Part shown: in pieces, positions 38,490-49,652 of the stretch
Layout: each line of letters opens with the position of its first letter
How positions within the stretch are numbered: the stretch's first letter is position 1
Origin: XN24 sp964462675
GTDB lineage: Bacteria; Pseudomonadota; Gammaproteobacteria; Steroidobacterales; XN24
Direction: 5' to 3'
Assembly: GCA_964462675.1 (NCBI GenBank)
Contig: CAYWYS010000001.1
Span: 124,001 to 188,000, forward strand
Length of the DNA stretch: 64,000 nucleotides
The notes under the pieces: generated by a model
The model's database searches: none
What the model was told of the DNA's origin: nothing
The model's input: the letters and a program-made list of their open reading frames with translations, nothing else
Program-made: the position numbers and the translations under genes

Positions 38490-40748
38490 CGTCTGGCGGC
38501 CCTCAGGAAATTCCTGCGGGGTCCAGCCGAACTGGTACGCATGACCGTCCAAAGCACCCTTGGTGAAGCCGTCACTCGAGGAGTGGCAGCTCATGCAGGC
38601 CGCTGCCGATGCGCCCTTGAGCACGTCGTCGGTCTGGTCACCGAAGTTCTCGGCGCTACCCGCATCGATGGTCAGCGCCATCGCCTTGGCCTGGTTGGGC
38701 AGCACGTCGAAGTCCGGCGTGTGGCACGCACCGCAAGCGTTGAGCGCGCGCGGATAGGTCGGTGCATGGAAGTTGTGGTTCCGAGTCACGTCCGTGCCGA
38801 AGATGGTCTGGCTGCCAGTGCCCGGCCAGTTGGTGAGCAGGGACTCGTCGCCAGCCCAGGCGTAGATGCCATTGCCACGATAGAGCACGTACGGAGCTCC
38901 AGTCACGCCAGCCGAGTGGATGGCATGCAGCATGGTCTTCATCTCGTAGGTCTCGCCGACCTTGCCGTCGTATGCCGTGGCCGGGTCGATACCGAGGCCG
39001 ACGCGGACGTCCTGCTCGTTCGATGCCGGGTTGTGGCAGATGATGCACATGTCGACGTTGTCGACGCGGTTGCCGCCGTGCTGGTAGAGCGAGCCCACGT
39101 GGCACTTGACGCACTCGGCGGTGTTGACCACCGGACGACGTGCCTGCAGCGGCAGGGCGCCACTGCCGACGACCCACTCGCGGGTCGGCGTGAAGGCGCG
39201 CACCTGCATCGGGGCGGTGACGGCCGGGTCGGCGTGCACTACGCGCGGCTTGCCCTGCAGGGCCACGATGCCACGCTCATAGTCGACCGGGTCCACCGGG
39301 ATGGTGGTGGTCGCGACATTGCCCTGGCAGGTCGTGTTGGTCGCCGTCACGTTGACGGCGGCGGCCTGGCCCGGCTTGCTGGCGTTCTGGCCGAGGATGA
39401 AGTCATCGCCCTGGGCGTAGCTGCGCAGCATGCTCAGGTTGGCATTGGGCGGACCTGCGCCGAGGTGGAACAGCGGGGCACCCGGGCCGACAGTTTCGTT
39501 ACACGGGTTGACCGGCAATCCGTCATAGCTGGCCGTCCAGGAGATCGCCAGGTTGACGCCGTCATCGACGATGCCGGTGATCTGCATGTTGATCTTGTCA
39601 CCCTCGACCACGGAGGTGTCGACGCCGTCCCAGATCACGCCGCCGCGCCCAGTGGTGAGCCCGTTGTGGAACTGCGCGACAGTGTAGCGTGCGACGCCGC
39701 CAAGGGAATGGCACTGCTGGCAGTCAGCATCTTCCGGATTGGGAATCTGCAAATGGAACGCGGTGGCCGTGAAGTCAAAGCCTTCCATCGAACCATGGCA
39801 AGTGAAGCAGCCTTCACCCGTGACCGGCATGGCGTTAACCGCGGCGAGCGCAGGTGCGCTGTCATGGCAGACACTGCAATTCGTCATGTAGGTCGGATAA
39901 GTGACGTCGTACTCGTTGGCGCGGGGCGCCGGCGTGACGTACTGGCCGTCCGGGAAGTTATGCGAATTGTGAATGCCATGCGCGAACTTCCAGGTGTCCT
40001 CATACGAGGTGCTGGAGTCGTGGCAGACCACGCATTGCTGTACGCCGACCGGATCGGCGTAGTGGCTCGCAAAGCGGCCGACCTCACCGTTGGCGCCGTG
40101 GCAGTTGATGCATGCCTGGTCGCTGACCACATTGTGGTTGGCCAGCGGGGCGGGATAATCGCCCCAGACGAAGGCGCGACCGCCCTGGCCATTTGTAATC
40201 GCAAACAGGTAACGGAGGTTGCCCGCGAGCGCACCTCCCGCAACCGTGATGGTGTATTCGCCACCACCCAGGTCTGCGAGCGTCGTCAAGGCGGGAATGC
40301 CCGCGCGCGTGCCCCTGATCGGGTTTTGATTGGCGTCGAGAGTCGGGACGCCATCGAAGGTATACGCAACCGGGGTATTGTTGCGGCCGGACGTGTAGAT
40401 CTGGTTGAAGCCCGGCGCATTTGCGCCGTCGACCGTGAGATTGAAGCTCAACACCAGGTCGTCACCGGACGGGGCAATCACCAGGTTATTGATCGCGACC
40501 TCGCCGTCAATGGCATGTCCCGCCGCCGCATCGGCAAACGAGCCATCGCCGTGGCAAACGACGCAGGTCTCGATAGGCATTGTGACGACGGAATCACCCG
40601 GAGGTCCCGGTGGCCCTTCAGGCCCCGGTGTACCCGGCGCACCCGGTGCTCCCGGTGCCCCGTCCTTGCCGTCGTCGCCCGAACAGCCGGACAGGCCGAG
40701 AAAGACAGCGAGCATCACGGCCCCTGCCAAAGTCCATTTAGATTTCAT
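38469..40748 (-). CDS. OmcA/MtrC-type decahaem c-type lipoprotein (copy 1)
   Basis: The 759-residue protein has a lipobox (GLSGC, Cys 22), then a collagen-like linker of eight Gly-X-Y triplets ('GAPGAPGAPGTPGPEGPPG'), and ten CxxCH motifs. Their order is CVVCH, CINCH, CVVCH, CSVCH, CFTCH, CQQCH, CVKCH, CIICH, CGACH, CMSCH. This is the layout of outer-membrane decahaem cytochromes that pass electrons to extracellular acceptors. Two clusters of five and a beta domain between them are as in MtrC/OmcA. No MtrA or MtrB partner is in the window. Start ATG 40748 has GGAGGG upstream. Confidence 0.92.
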   Translation of the reverse strand: MKSKWTLAGAVMLAVFLGLSGCSGDDGKDGAPGAPGAPGTPGPEGPPGPPGDSVVTMPIETCVVCHGDGSFADAAAGHAIDGEVAINNLVIAPSGDDLVLSFNLTVDGANAPGFNQIYTSGRNNTPVAYTFDGVPTLDANQNPIRGTRAGIPALTTLADLGGGEYTITVAGGALAGNLRYLFAITNGQGGRAFVWGDYPAPLANHNVVSDQACINCHGANGEVGRFASHYADPVGVQQCVVCHDSSTSYEDTWKFAHGIHNSHNFPDGQYVTPAPRANEYDVTYPTYMTNCSVCHDSAPALAAVNAMPVTGEGCFTCHGSMEGFDFTATAFHLQIPNPEDADCQQCHSLGGVARYTVAQFHNGLTTGRGGVIWDGVDTSVVEGDKINMQITGIVDDGVNLAISWTASYDGLPVNPCNETVGPGAPLFHLGAGPPNANLSMLRSYAQGDDFILGQNASKPGQAAAVNVTATNTTCQGNVATTTIPVDPVDYERGIVALQGKPRVVHADPAVTAPMQVRAFTPTREWVVGSGALPLQARRPVVNTAECVKCHVGSLYQHGGNRVDNVDMCIICHNPASNEQDVRVGLGIDPATAYDGKVGETYEMKTMLHAIHSAGVTGAPYVLYRGNGIYAWAGDESLLTNWPGTGSQTIFGTDVTRNHNFHAPTYPRALNACGACHTPDFDVLPNQAKAMALTIDAGSAENFGDQTDDVLKGASAAACMSCHSSSDGFTKGALDGHAYQFGWTPQEFPEGRQTIIDAVN

Positions 40749-41079
40749 TGTTCCCTCCACGGGATTCAGAGCGCTTCCCCATAAGAACGCATTCCGCATC
40801 TGCTCCAGCTGGAGTCCCCGGATGGGAATGCTCGGCGCAGATGGTCGTTTGGAACAGCGACAGGGACAATCAGCATTTCTACGCAGGGGATTTCCACGCC
40901 GGCGACTGGCAGCGCCCGGCTTCGTTGCTACGCGTTTTTACGTAGGTGCTCGTACGTAGCTGCGAGCCCCGCCGCGTCCCGCCAAAGAAAACGGCCGGGA
41001 GATTGCTCTCCCGGCCGCTGGTTTTCTGGTGTTGTGGGATGGGCCCGATGGCCCACCCCGTTCACCTGGTTAGCGGAGC
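40749..41079. other. Intergenic region between the two decahaem genes
   Basis: These 331 bases hold the 5' leader of copy 1 (40749-40830), including a palindrome CTCCAGCTGGAG (40803-40814), then an unassigned region with repeated TACGTA (about 40930-40960) that could form a stem, and the terminator of copy 2. No coding potential is seen. The leader resembles the one upstream of copy 2 at 43391-43437. Confidence 0.6.
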
Positions 41080-41100
41080 TTAGTTCACCGTATCGATGAT
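40972..41100. repeat. Direct repeat, copy 2
   Basis: Near-identical to 38361-38489 and in the same orientation. It starts at the CCGCGTCCCGCCAAAG edge and runs into the C-terminal codons of the second decahaem gene. Confidence 0.85.
40984..41017 (-). terminator. Terminator copy 2, after the second decahaem gene
   Basis: The same 10-bp stem (40992-41001 and 41008-41017) and the same T-rich tail on the minus strand as copy 1. Confidence 0.85.
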
Positions 41101-43371
41101 CGTCTGGCGACCCTCAGGGAACTCCTGCGGGGTCCAGCCGAACTGGTACGCGTGGCCCTTCAGCGCGCCATTCACCGCGCCATCGACAGACTGGTGGCAC
41201 CGCATGCAGGCCGCTGCCGACGCGCCCTCGAGCACGTCGTCGGTCTGGTTGATCCACTCGGTGCTCCCTGCGTCGAGCGTGGTCGCCATCGCCTTGGACT
41301 GGTCGGGTATCACGTCAAAGCCCGGGACGTGGCACGCCTCGCAGGCGTTGAGCGCGCGCGGGTAGGTTGGCTTGTGGAAGGTGTGGTTGGCCGTGACGTT
41401 GGCCGACCCGAAGACCACTTGCGAACCCGTGCCCGGCCAGTTCCGCAGCAGCGATTCATCGGCAGCCCAGGCGAAGATGCCCTGGCCCTGGCGATAAAGC
41501 ACGTACGGTGCGCCCCGGTCGCCCGGGCCGCCGGCCGAGTGGACGGCATGCAGCATGGACTTCATCTCGTAGGTCTCGCCGACCTTGCCGTCGTATGTCG
41601 TCGACGCGTCCACACCAAAGAAGCCGACGCGGACGTCCTGCTCGTTCGATGCCGGGTTGTGGCAGATGATGCACATGTCGACGTTGTCGACGCGGTTGCC
41701 GCCGTGCTGGTAGAGCGAACCCACATGGCACTTGACGCACTCGCCGCTGTCGACGATCGAACGCCGCGCCTGCAGCGGCAGGGCGCCACTGCCGACGACC
41801 CACTCGCGGGTCGGCGTGAAAGCGCGCACCTGCATCGGCGCCGTGACGGCCGGGTTGGCGTGCACCACGCGCGGCTTGCCCTGCAAGGCCACGATGCCAC
41901 GCTCGTACTCGACCGGATCCGCCGGGATGGTGGTGGTCGCGACATTGCCCTGGCAGGCCGTGTTGGTCGCCGTCACGTTGACGGCAGCGGCCTGGCCCGG
42001 CTTGCTGGCGTTCTGGCCGAGGATGAAGTCATCCCCCTGGGCGTAGCTGCGCAGCATGCTCAGGTTGGCATTGGGCGGACCTGCGCCGAGGTGGAACAGC
42101 GGGGCACCCGGGCCGACAGTTTCGTTACACGGGTTGACCGGCAATCCGTCATAGCTGGCCGTCCAGGAGATCGCCAGGTTCACGCCGTCATCGATGATGC
42201 CGGTGATCTGCATGTCGATCTTGTCGCCCTCGACCACGGAGGTGTCGGCGCCGTCCCAGATCACGCCGCCGCGCGCAGTGGTGAGCCCGTTGTGGAACTG
42301 CGCGACCGTGTAGCGTGCGACGCCGCCCAGAACATGGCACTGCTGGCAATCGGCGCCCGGCGCAAGGTTGTTGTGGAAGGGCACGCCGGCCGCGACGAAG
42401 TCCCAGCTCGCGAGCGAGCCGTGGCAGCTCAGGCAGCCTTCATCCGTGACCGGCATGGCGTTCGCCGCCGCAAGCGCAGGCGCGCTGTCGTGACAGACGC
42501 TGCAATTTTCCGTGTAGGTCGGATAGGTGACATCAAAAACCACGCCTTCAACTTCGAATTCGCCGTCCGGCATGTTGTGCGAGTTGTGGATGCCGTGCAC
42601 GAGGTAGACCGTGCTGAGGTCCGACGGGGGATTCACCGCGCTGTGGCAGGCGACGCAGTTGGAAGCCTCGAACGGGTTGTAGTGGTGGCTGGTCAGTCCG
42701 CCCGCGAAGCTGCCGTGGCAGTTCTGGCAGGACTGGTCGCTGACCAGGTCGAGACGTACGTACGCGGCGTCATCGGCTGAGATGCTGGCCCGACGAGAGG
42801 GCGTGACACCCGCCGGGGTGTTCAGCCGGAAGTAGACCCTGGCATCCGTTCCGACAAAGGCTGGTGCGGGTGTCAGGCCATCAGCGAGGAGTGCGCCGTT
42901 CGGGATGCGGAATGTATACACGCCGTTGACGACGCTCGCGAGGAACGCATTGACGTTGTTCGGAAACTGGTAACGCGTGTATGTCCCTAGGCCATCGCCC
43001 TGGAAGATCACGACGCGTTGCACGTTGGTGAACTCGTTGTAGGGTGCGCCGTTGACGGTGATTCTGAAGGCAACGACTGAGTCGGTTCCGTCTACGGTTG
43101 GCGGAGTGACGACGGTATATGCAACCTCACGGTCGATCTCATGTGCGACCGCCGCATCGGCAAAAGAGCCCTCACCGTGGCAGACGACGCAGGTTTCAAT
43201 GGGTGTCGAGACGGTCTGTCCCGGAGGTCCCGGTGGCCCTTCCGGTCCCGGTGTCCCCGGCGCACCCGGTGCGCCCGGTGCCCCGTCCTTGCCGTCGTCA
43301 CCCGAACAGCCGGACAGGCCAAGTATGGCGGCGACCACTAGTGTCGCTGCCAGTTTCCAATTCGTGTTCAT
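41080..43371 (-). CDS. OmcA/MtrC-type decahaem c-type lipoprotein (copy 2)
   Basis: The 763-residue protein has the same plan as copy 1: lipobox GLSGC, the same collagen-like linker, and ten haems (CVVCH, CQNCH, CVACH, CSVCH, CLSCH, CQQCH, CVKCH, CIICH, CEACH, CMRCH). From about haem 6 onward it is near-identical to copy 1 at DNA level, but the N-terminal domain between haems 1 and 4 is clearly different. This suggests partial gene conversion after duplication. It should be surface-exposed and may accept or donate electrons outside the cell. The start ATG 43371 follows GGAGGG. Confidence 0.92.
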   Translation of the reverse strand: MNTNWKLAATLVVAAILGLSGCSGDDGKDGAPGAPGAPGTPGPEGPPGPPGQTVSTPIETCVVCHGEGSFADAAVAHEIDREVAYTVVTPPTVDGTDSVVAFRITVNGAPYNEFTNVQRVVIFQGDGLGTYTRYQFPNNVNAFLASVVNGVYTFRIPNGALLADGLTPAPAFVGTDARVYFRLNTPAGVTPSRRASISADDAAYVRLDLVSDQSCQNCHGSFAGGLTSHHYNPFEASNCVACHSAVNPPSDLSTVYLVHGIHNSHNMPDGEFEVEGVVFDVTYPTYTENCSVCHDSAPALAAANAMPVTDEGCLSCHGSLASWDFVAAGVPFHNNLAPGADCQQCHVLGGVARYTVAQFHNGLTTARGGVIWDGADTSVVEGDKIDMQITGIIDDGVNLAISWTASYDGLPVNPCNETVGPGAPLFHLGAGPPNANLSMLRSYAQGDDFILGQNASKPGQAAAVNVTATNTACQGNVATTTIPADPVEYERGIVALQGKPRVVHANPAVTAPMQVRAFTPTREWVVGSGALPLQARRSIVDSGECVKCHVGSLYQHGGNRVDNVDMCIICHNPASNEQDVRVGFFGVDASTTYDGKVGETYEMKSMLHAVHSAGGPGDRGAPYVLYRQGQGIFAWAADESLLRNWPGTGSQVVFGSANVTANHTFHKPTYPRALNACEACHVPGFDVIPDQSKAMATTLDAGSTEWINQTDDVLEGASAAACMRCHQSVDGAVNGALKGHAYQFGWTPQEFPEGRQTIIDTVN

Positions 43372-43423
43372 TGTTCCCTCCAGATCATCGCGAAGCGCTT
43401 CCCCATTTACACACATTCCGCAT

Positions 43424-43437
43424 GCTCCAGCGGGAGC
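43424..43437 (-). promoter_or_regulatory. Leader hairpin upstream of decahaem copy 2
   Basis: GCTCC-AGCG-GGAGC can fold in the untranslated leader. A matching element occurs upstream of copy 1 with the same flanking CATTCCGCAT. Conservation between copies suggests a role in expression or simply recent duplication. Confidence 0.35.
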
Positions 43438-43658
43438 TCCATCGACGGAACGCTTGAAACGAAGCATGGTCTCTCTGCAGGGCTTTCCTATCCGGACATT
43501 TACGCAGTTGATACGGAACAAGAGGCATTCGCGTTCGTGATCCGTATCGCCCGCGCGGGTCCATTGCCGGCTGGTCCCTCACTATAAGGGGCCAGCACTC
43601 GCGCTTCCCCAGCGCCCCCGTCTATGATGCGCCCCAATCGCAAGTGGCTGATCCGAAA

Positions 43659-45239
43659 ATGAGTCTTGCCCGTTCCACCTCCGTCGTCGGCGGCAACACC
43701 CTGGCATCACGCGTGCTCGGCTTCGCCCGCGACGTGGTGTTTGCGCGGCTGTTCGGCGCCGGTGCCGGCATGGACGTGTTCGTCGTCGCCTTCCAGATCC
43801 CGAATTTCCTGCGCCGCCTGTTCGCGGAAGGCGCCTTCTCGCAGGCCTTTGTGCCAGTGCTGTCCGAATACCAGGCGCGCGGCTCGCATGCCGAGGTCAA
43901 GGCGCTGGCGGATCGTGTCGCGGGCACGCTCGGCGTCGCGCTGTTCCTCGTGACGCTCGTCGGCATCGTCGCAGCGCCGCTCTTTATATTGTTGTTCGCA
44001 CCCGGCTTCGCCGGCGAGACTGCGAAGCTGGCGCTCGCCAGCGAGATGCTGCGGCTGACCTTTCCATACCTGTTCTTCATTTCGCTGACCGCGTTCGCCG
44101 GCGGCATCCTGAACACCTATGGCCGCTTTGGCGTGCCGGCCTTCACGCCGGTGTTCCTGAACCTGGTGCTGATCGGTGCGGCGATCTGGCTGTCGCCGCG
44201 GTTCGAGGAGCCGATACTCGGGCTCGCCATCGGGGTGTTCATCGCCGGTGTCGTGCAGCTGGCCTTTCAGCTGCCGTTCCTGCGCGCCATCGGGCTGCTG
44301 CCGCGCCCCCGCTGGGGCTGGAGTCACCCGGGCGTGCGCAAGATCGGCAGGCTGATGCTGCCGGCGATCCTCGGCTCCTCGGTCGCGCAGATCAACCTGA
44401 TCGTCGACCGCGTCATCGCCTCGTTCCTCGTGACCGGCAGTATCAGCTGGCTCTATTACTCCGACCGGCTGCTCGAGTTCCCGCTGGGCATCTTCGCGAT
44501 CGCGCTTGCCACGGTGATCCTGCCGGGGCTGTCGCGGCGGCACGCCGAGCAATCGATGGCGGCGTTCTCGGCCACACTGGACTGGGCACTGAAGCTGGTC
44601 GCGGTCATCGCATTGCCGGCGGCGGTCGGCATGTTCCTGCTCGCCGGGCCAATGCTGGCGACGCTGTTCCAGTACGGCGAGTTCACCGCGGCCGACACGC
44701 GCATGGCGAGCTTCAGCCTGATGGCCTACTCGGTGGCGCTGGTCGGCTTCACCCTCGTCAAGGTGCTGTCGCCCGGGTATTTCAGCCGCCAGGACATCCG
44801 CACCCCGGTGCGGGTCAGCATCCGCGCGATGCTGGTCAATATCGCATTGAACGTGGCGATCGTCGTGCCGATGGTGCAGCTGGGAATTCCCGGGGCACAC
44901 GCCGGGCTCGCGACGGCCACCGGCATCGCGGCCGTGTACAACGCGAGCGCCCTTTACCGCGGGCTGCGCAGCACCGGCATCTACGTGCCGGGGGATGGCT
45001 GGCGGCCGCTCGCGCTGCGCGTGCTGCTCGCCAACCTCGCGATGGCGGCGGCCTTGTTCCTGGTCGCCGGGCCGCTGGACGGATGGCTGGCCGCGGCGTG
45101 GCACGAGCGAACGCTGCGCCTCGCGGCGTGTGTCGGGCTCGGCATCGTCGTCTACATTGCCAGCCTGCTCGCGCTCGGCCTGCGGCCCGGGCACCTGCGC
45201 AGCCGCCCGGGCGCGCCGCCGCCCCGCCATTCCGTATAA
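43659..45239 (+). CDS. murJ: Lipid II flippase MurJ
   Basis: The 526-residue inner-membrane protein has about 14 helices of the MurJ/MviN family and flips lipid II for peptidoglycan synthesis. 'SRVLGFARDVVFARLFGAGA' and 'RRLFAEGAFSQAFVPVLSEY' are the conserved first loop, followed by 'DRLLEFPLGIFAIALATVIL' in the middle. The ATG at 43659 gives a normal N-terminus; GTG at 43644 would add 5 residues. It heads the murJ-ribF-ileS-lspA run. Confidence 0.95.
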   Translation: MSLARSTSVVGGNTLASRVLGFARDVVFARLFGAGAGMDVFVVAFQIPNFLRRLFAEGAFSQAFVPVLSEYQARGSHAEVKALADRVAGTLGVALFLVTLVGIVAAPLFILLFAPGFAGETAKLALASEMLRLTFPYLFFISLTAFAGGILNTYGRFGVPAFTPVFLNLVLIGAAIWLSPRFEEPILGLAIGVFIAGVVQLAFQLPFLRAIGLLPRPRWGWSHPGVRKIGRLMLPAILGSSVAQINLIVDRVIASFLVTGSISWLYYSDRLLEFPLGIFAIALATVILPGLSRRHAEQSMAAFSATLDWALKLVAVIALPAAVGMFLLAGPMLATLFQYGEFTAADTRMASFSLMAYSVALVGFTLVKVLSPGYFSRQDIRTPVRVSIRAMLVNIALNVAIVVPMVQLGIPGAHAGLATATGIAAVYNASALYRGLRSTGIYVPGDGWRPLALRVLLANLAMAAALFLVAGPLDGWLAAAWHERTLRLAACVGLGIVVYIASLLALGLRPGHLRSRPGAPPPRHSV

Positions 45240-45287
45240 TCCGGGCTCTTTTGGCGCTCTGTCCGTGGCGACACCAGGAACCCGGCC

Positions 45288-46223
45288 TTGGAACTGATTC
45301 GGGGAAAGCACAACCTGCGCCCCGGCCACCGGGAATGCGCGGTGACGATCGGCAACTTCGACGGCCTGCACCTCGGCCATCGGGCGGTGCTGGCGCGCCT
45401 GCGCGGTCGGGCGCGCGCGCTGGGGATCCCCGCCGTCGTCATGAGCTTCGAGCCGACGCCGCGGGAGTACTTCATGGGTGCCGCGGCGCCGCCGCGCCTC
45501 GCGGGCTTCCGCGAGAAATTCGAGGGACTGGTCGGCCAGGGTGTGGATCGGCTGTTCTGCGCGCGCTTCGACGGGGCGATGGCGGCGTTGTCGCCGGCGG
45601 CGTTCATCCGCGATTATCTGCTCAACGGCCTCGGCACGCGCTACCTTGTCATCGGCGACGACTTCCGCTTCGGCCACAACCGGGCCGGCGACTTCGGCAC
45701 GCTGCAGGCCGCGGGAATCGAGCACGGTTTCGAGGTTACGGACACGCCGACCTGTATCCTCGACGGGATGCGGGTCAGCAGCACCGCGGTGCGTGCGGCG
45801 CTGGCGGCGGGGGACCTGGGCCTCGCGACGCGCCTGCTCGGGCGGCATTATGGGATGAGCGGCCGGGTCGTCGAGGGCCGGCGGCTCGGGCGCACGCTCG
45901 GCTTCCCGACGGCCAACCTGCGACCCGGGCGGCGGGTATTGCCGGTGACCGGGGTGTTCGCGGTCGTCGTCAAGGGGGTTGGGGAGCGGCCCTGGCCGGC
46001 AGTGGCCAACCTCGGCACGCGACCGACGGTGGACGGCGTGGAGCCACTGCTCGAGGCGCACCTGTTCGATTTTTCCGGCGAACTCTACGGGCGCCGGATC
46101 ACGGTGGAGTTCGTCGCGCGCTTGCGCGACGAGCTGCGCTTCGATGACATACCGAGCCTCACGGCGCAGATGCATCGTGATGCGGAATGCGCGCGGCGGA
46201 TCCTCGCCGACGCGGGCTATTGA
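45288..46223 (+). CDS. ribF: Bifunctional riboflavin kinase / FAD synthetase
   Basis: The 311-residue enzyme makes FMN and FAD. The N-terminal FAD synthetase has 'TIGNFDGLHLGHRAVL' (nucleotidyl-transferase HxGH) and 'SSTAVRAALAAGDL', and the C-terminal kinase has 'GFPTANLRP' and 'GVEPLLEAHLFDFSG'. The start is TTG at 45288, giving 'LELIRGKHNL', matching the usual RibF N-terminus. Confidence 0.96.
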   Translation: MELIRGKHNLRPGHRECAVTIGNFDGLHLGHRAVLARLRGRARALGIPAVVMSFEPTPREYFMGAAAPPRLAGFREKFEGLVGQGVDRLFCARFDGAMAALSPAAFIRDYLLNGLGTRYLVIGDDFRFGHNRAGDFGTLQAAGIEHGFEVTDTPTCILDGMRVSSTAVRAALAAGDLGLATRLLGRHYGMSGRVVEGRRLGRTLGFPTANLRPGRRVLPVTGVFAVVVKGVGERPWPAVANLGTRPTVDGVEPLLEAHLFDFSGELYGRRITVEFVARLRDELRFDDIPSLTAQMHRDAECARRILADAGY

Positions 46224-46237
46224 AGGGGAACGAGACG

Positions 46238-49062
<2,825 letters not shown>

Positions 49063-49063
<1 letters not shown>

Positions 49064-49578
49064 TGGCCGAGGCGGGGCCGGCGGGCGACCGCCACGGGGC
49101 GCTTCGATGGCTGTGGCTGTCCGCGTTCATCGTCGTGGCCGACCAGCTCACCAAGGCGCTGATCATCGCGCGTTTCGAGCTGTACGAGCGCGTCGAGGTG
49201 CTGCCGGTGTTCGGCATCACGCGGCTGCACAACCCCGGCGCCGCATTCAGCTTCCTGGCCTCGGCCGGCGGCTGGCAGCGCTGGTTCTTCATCACGATCG
49301 CCGTCGCCGTGACGGCGCTGGTCTGCGTCTGGCTGAAGCGCATGCCGCACAAGGGCCAGGGCTGGCTGGCTGCTGCGCTGGCCTTGATCGTCGGCGGCGC
49401 CGTCGGCAACGTCGTCGACCGCACGATCCACGGGTATGTCGTGGATTTCCTGAGCTTTCACTGGGATCGCTGGTACTTCCCGGCGTTCAATGTCGCGGAT
49501 GCGGCGATCACGGTCGGCGCTGCGATCCTGCTGATCGACAGCTTCTACGAGGGCCGGCGCAAGCGAAAGATCATCTGA
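49063..49578 (+). CDS. lspA: Lipoprotein signal peptidase
   Basis: The 171-residue protein has four membrane helices and the catalytic aspartates in 'GNVVDRTIHGYVVDFL' and 'FNVADAAITVGAA'. It removes signal peptides of prolipoproteins, including the many lipoproteins encoded in this window. The ATG overlaps the ileS stop (TGATG). The ileS-lspA pair is conserved in Proteobacteria. Confidence 0.97.
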
Positions 49579-49652
49579 GCGCCCCGGCGGGGCGGGGCGC
49601 ACGCAACTTTGGTTACAATTGCGGACTTTGCCAATGCTGCGGAGAGCCCGGC

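Noticed and set aside
38541..40784. 747-codon frame antisense to the first decahaem gene
   Set aside because: The decahaem reading has ten CxxCH motifs and a lipobox; the antisense frame has no domain. The same holds for 41152-42780.
38469..43371. Complete MtrCAB conduit
   Set aside because: No MtrA decahaem of periplasmic type and no MtrB porin found in the window.
43707..46175. 822-codon frame antisense to murJ and ribF
   Set aside because: Both plus-strand genes are strongly recognisable; the antisense frame is Arg/Asp/Ala rich and featureless.
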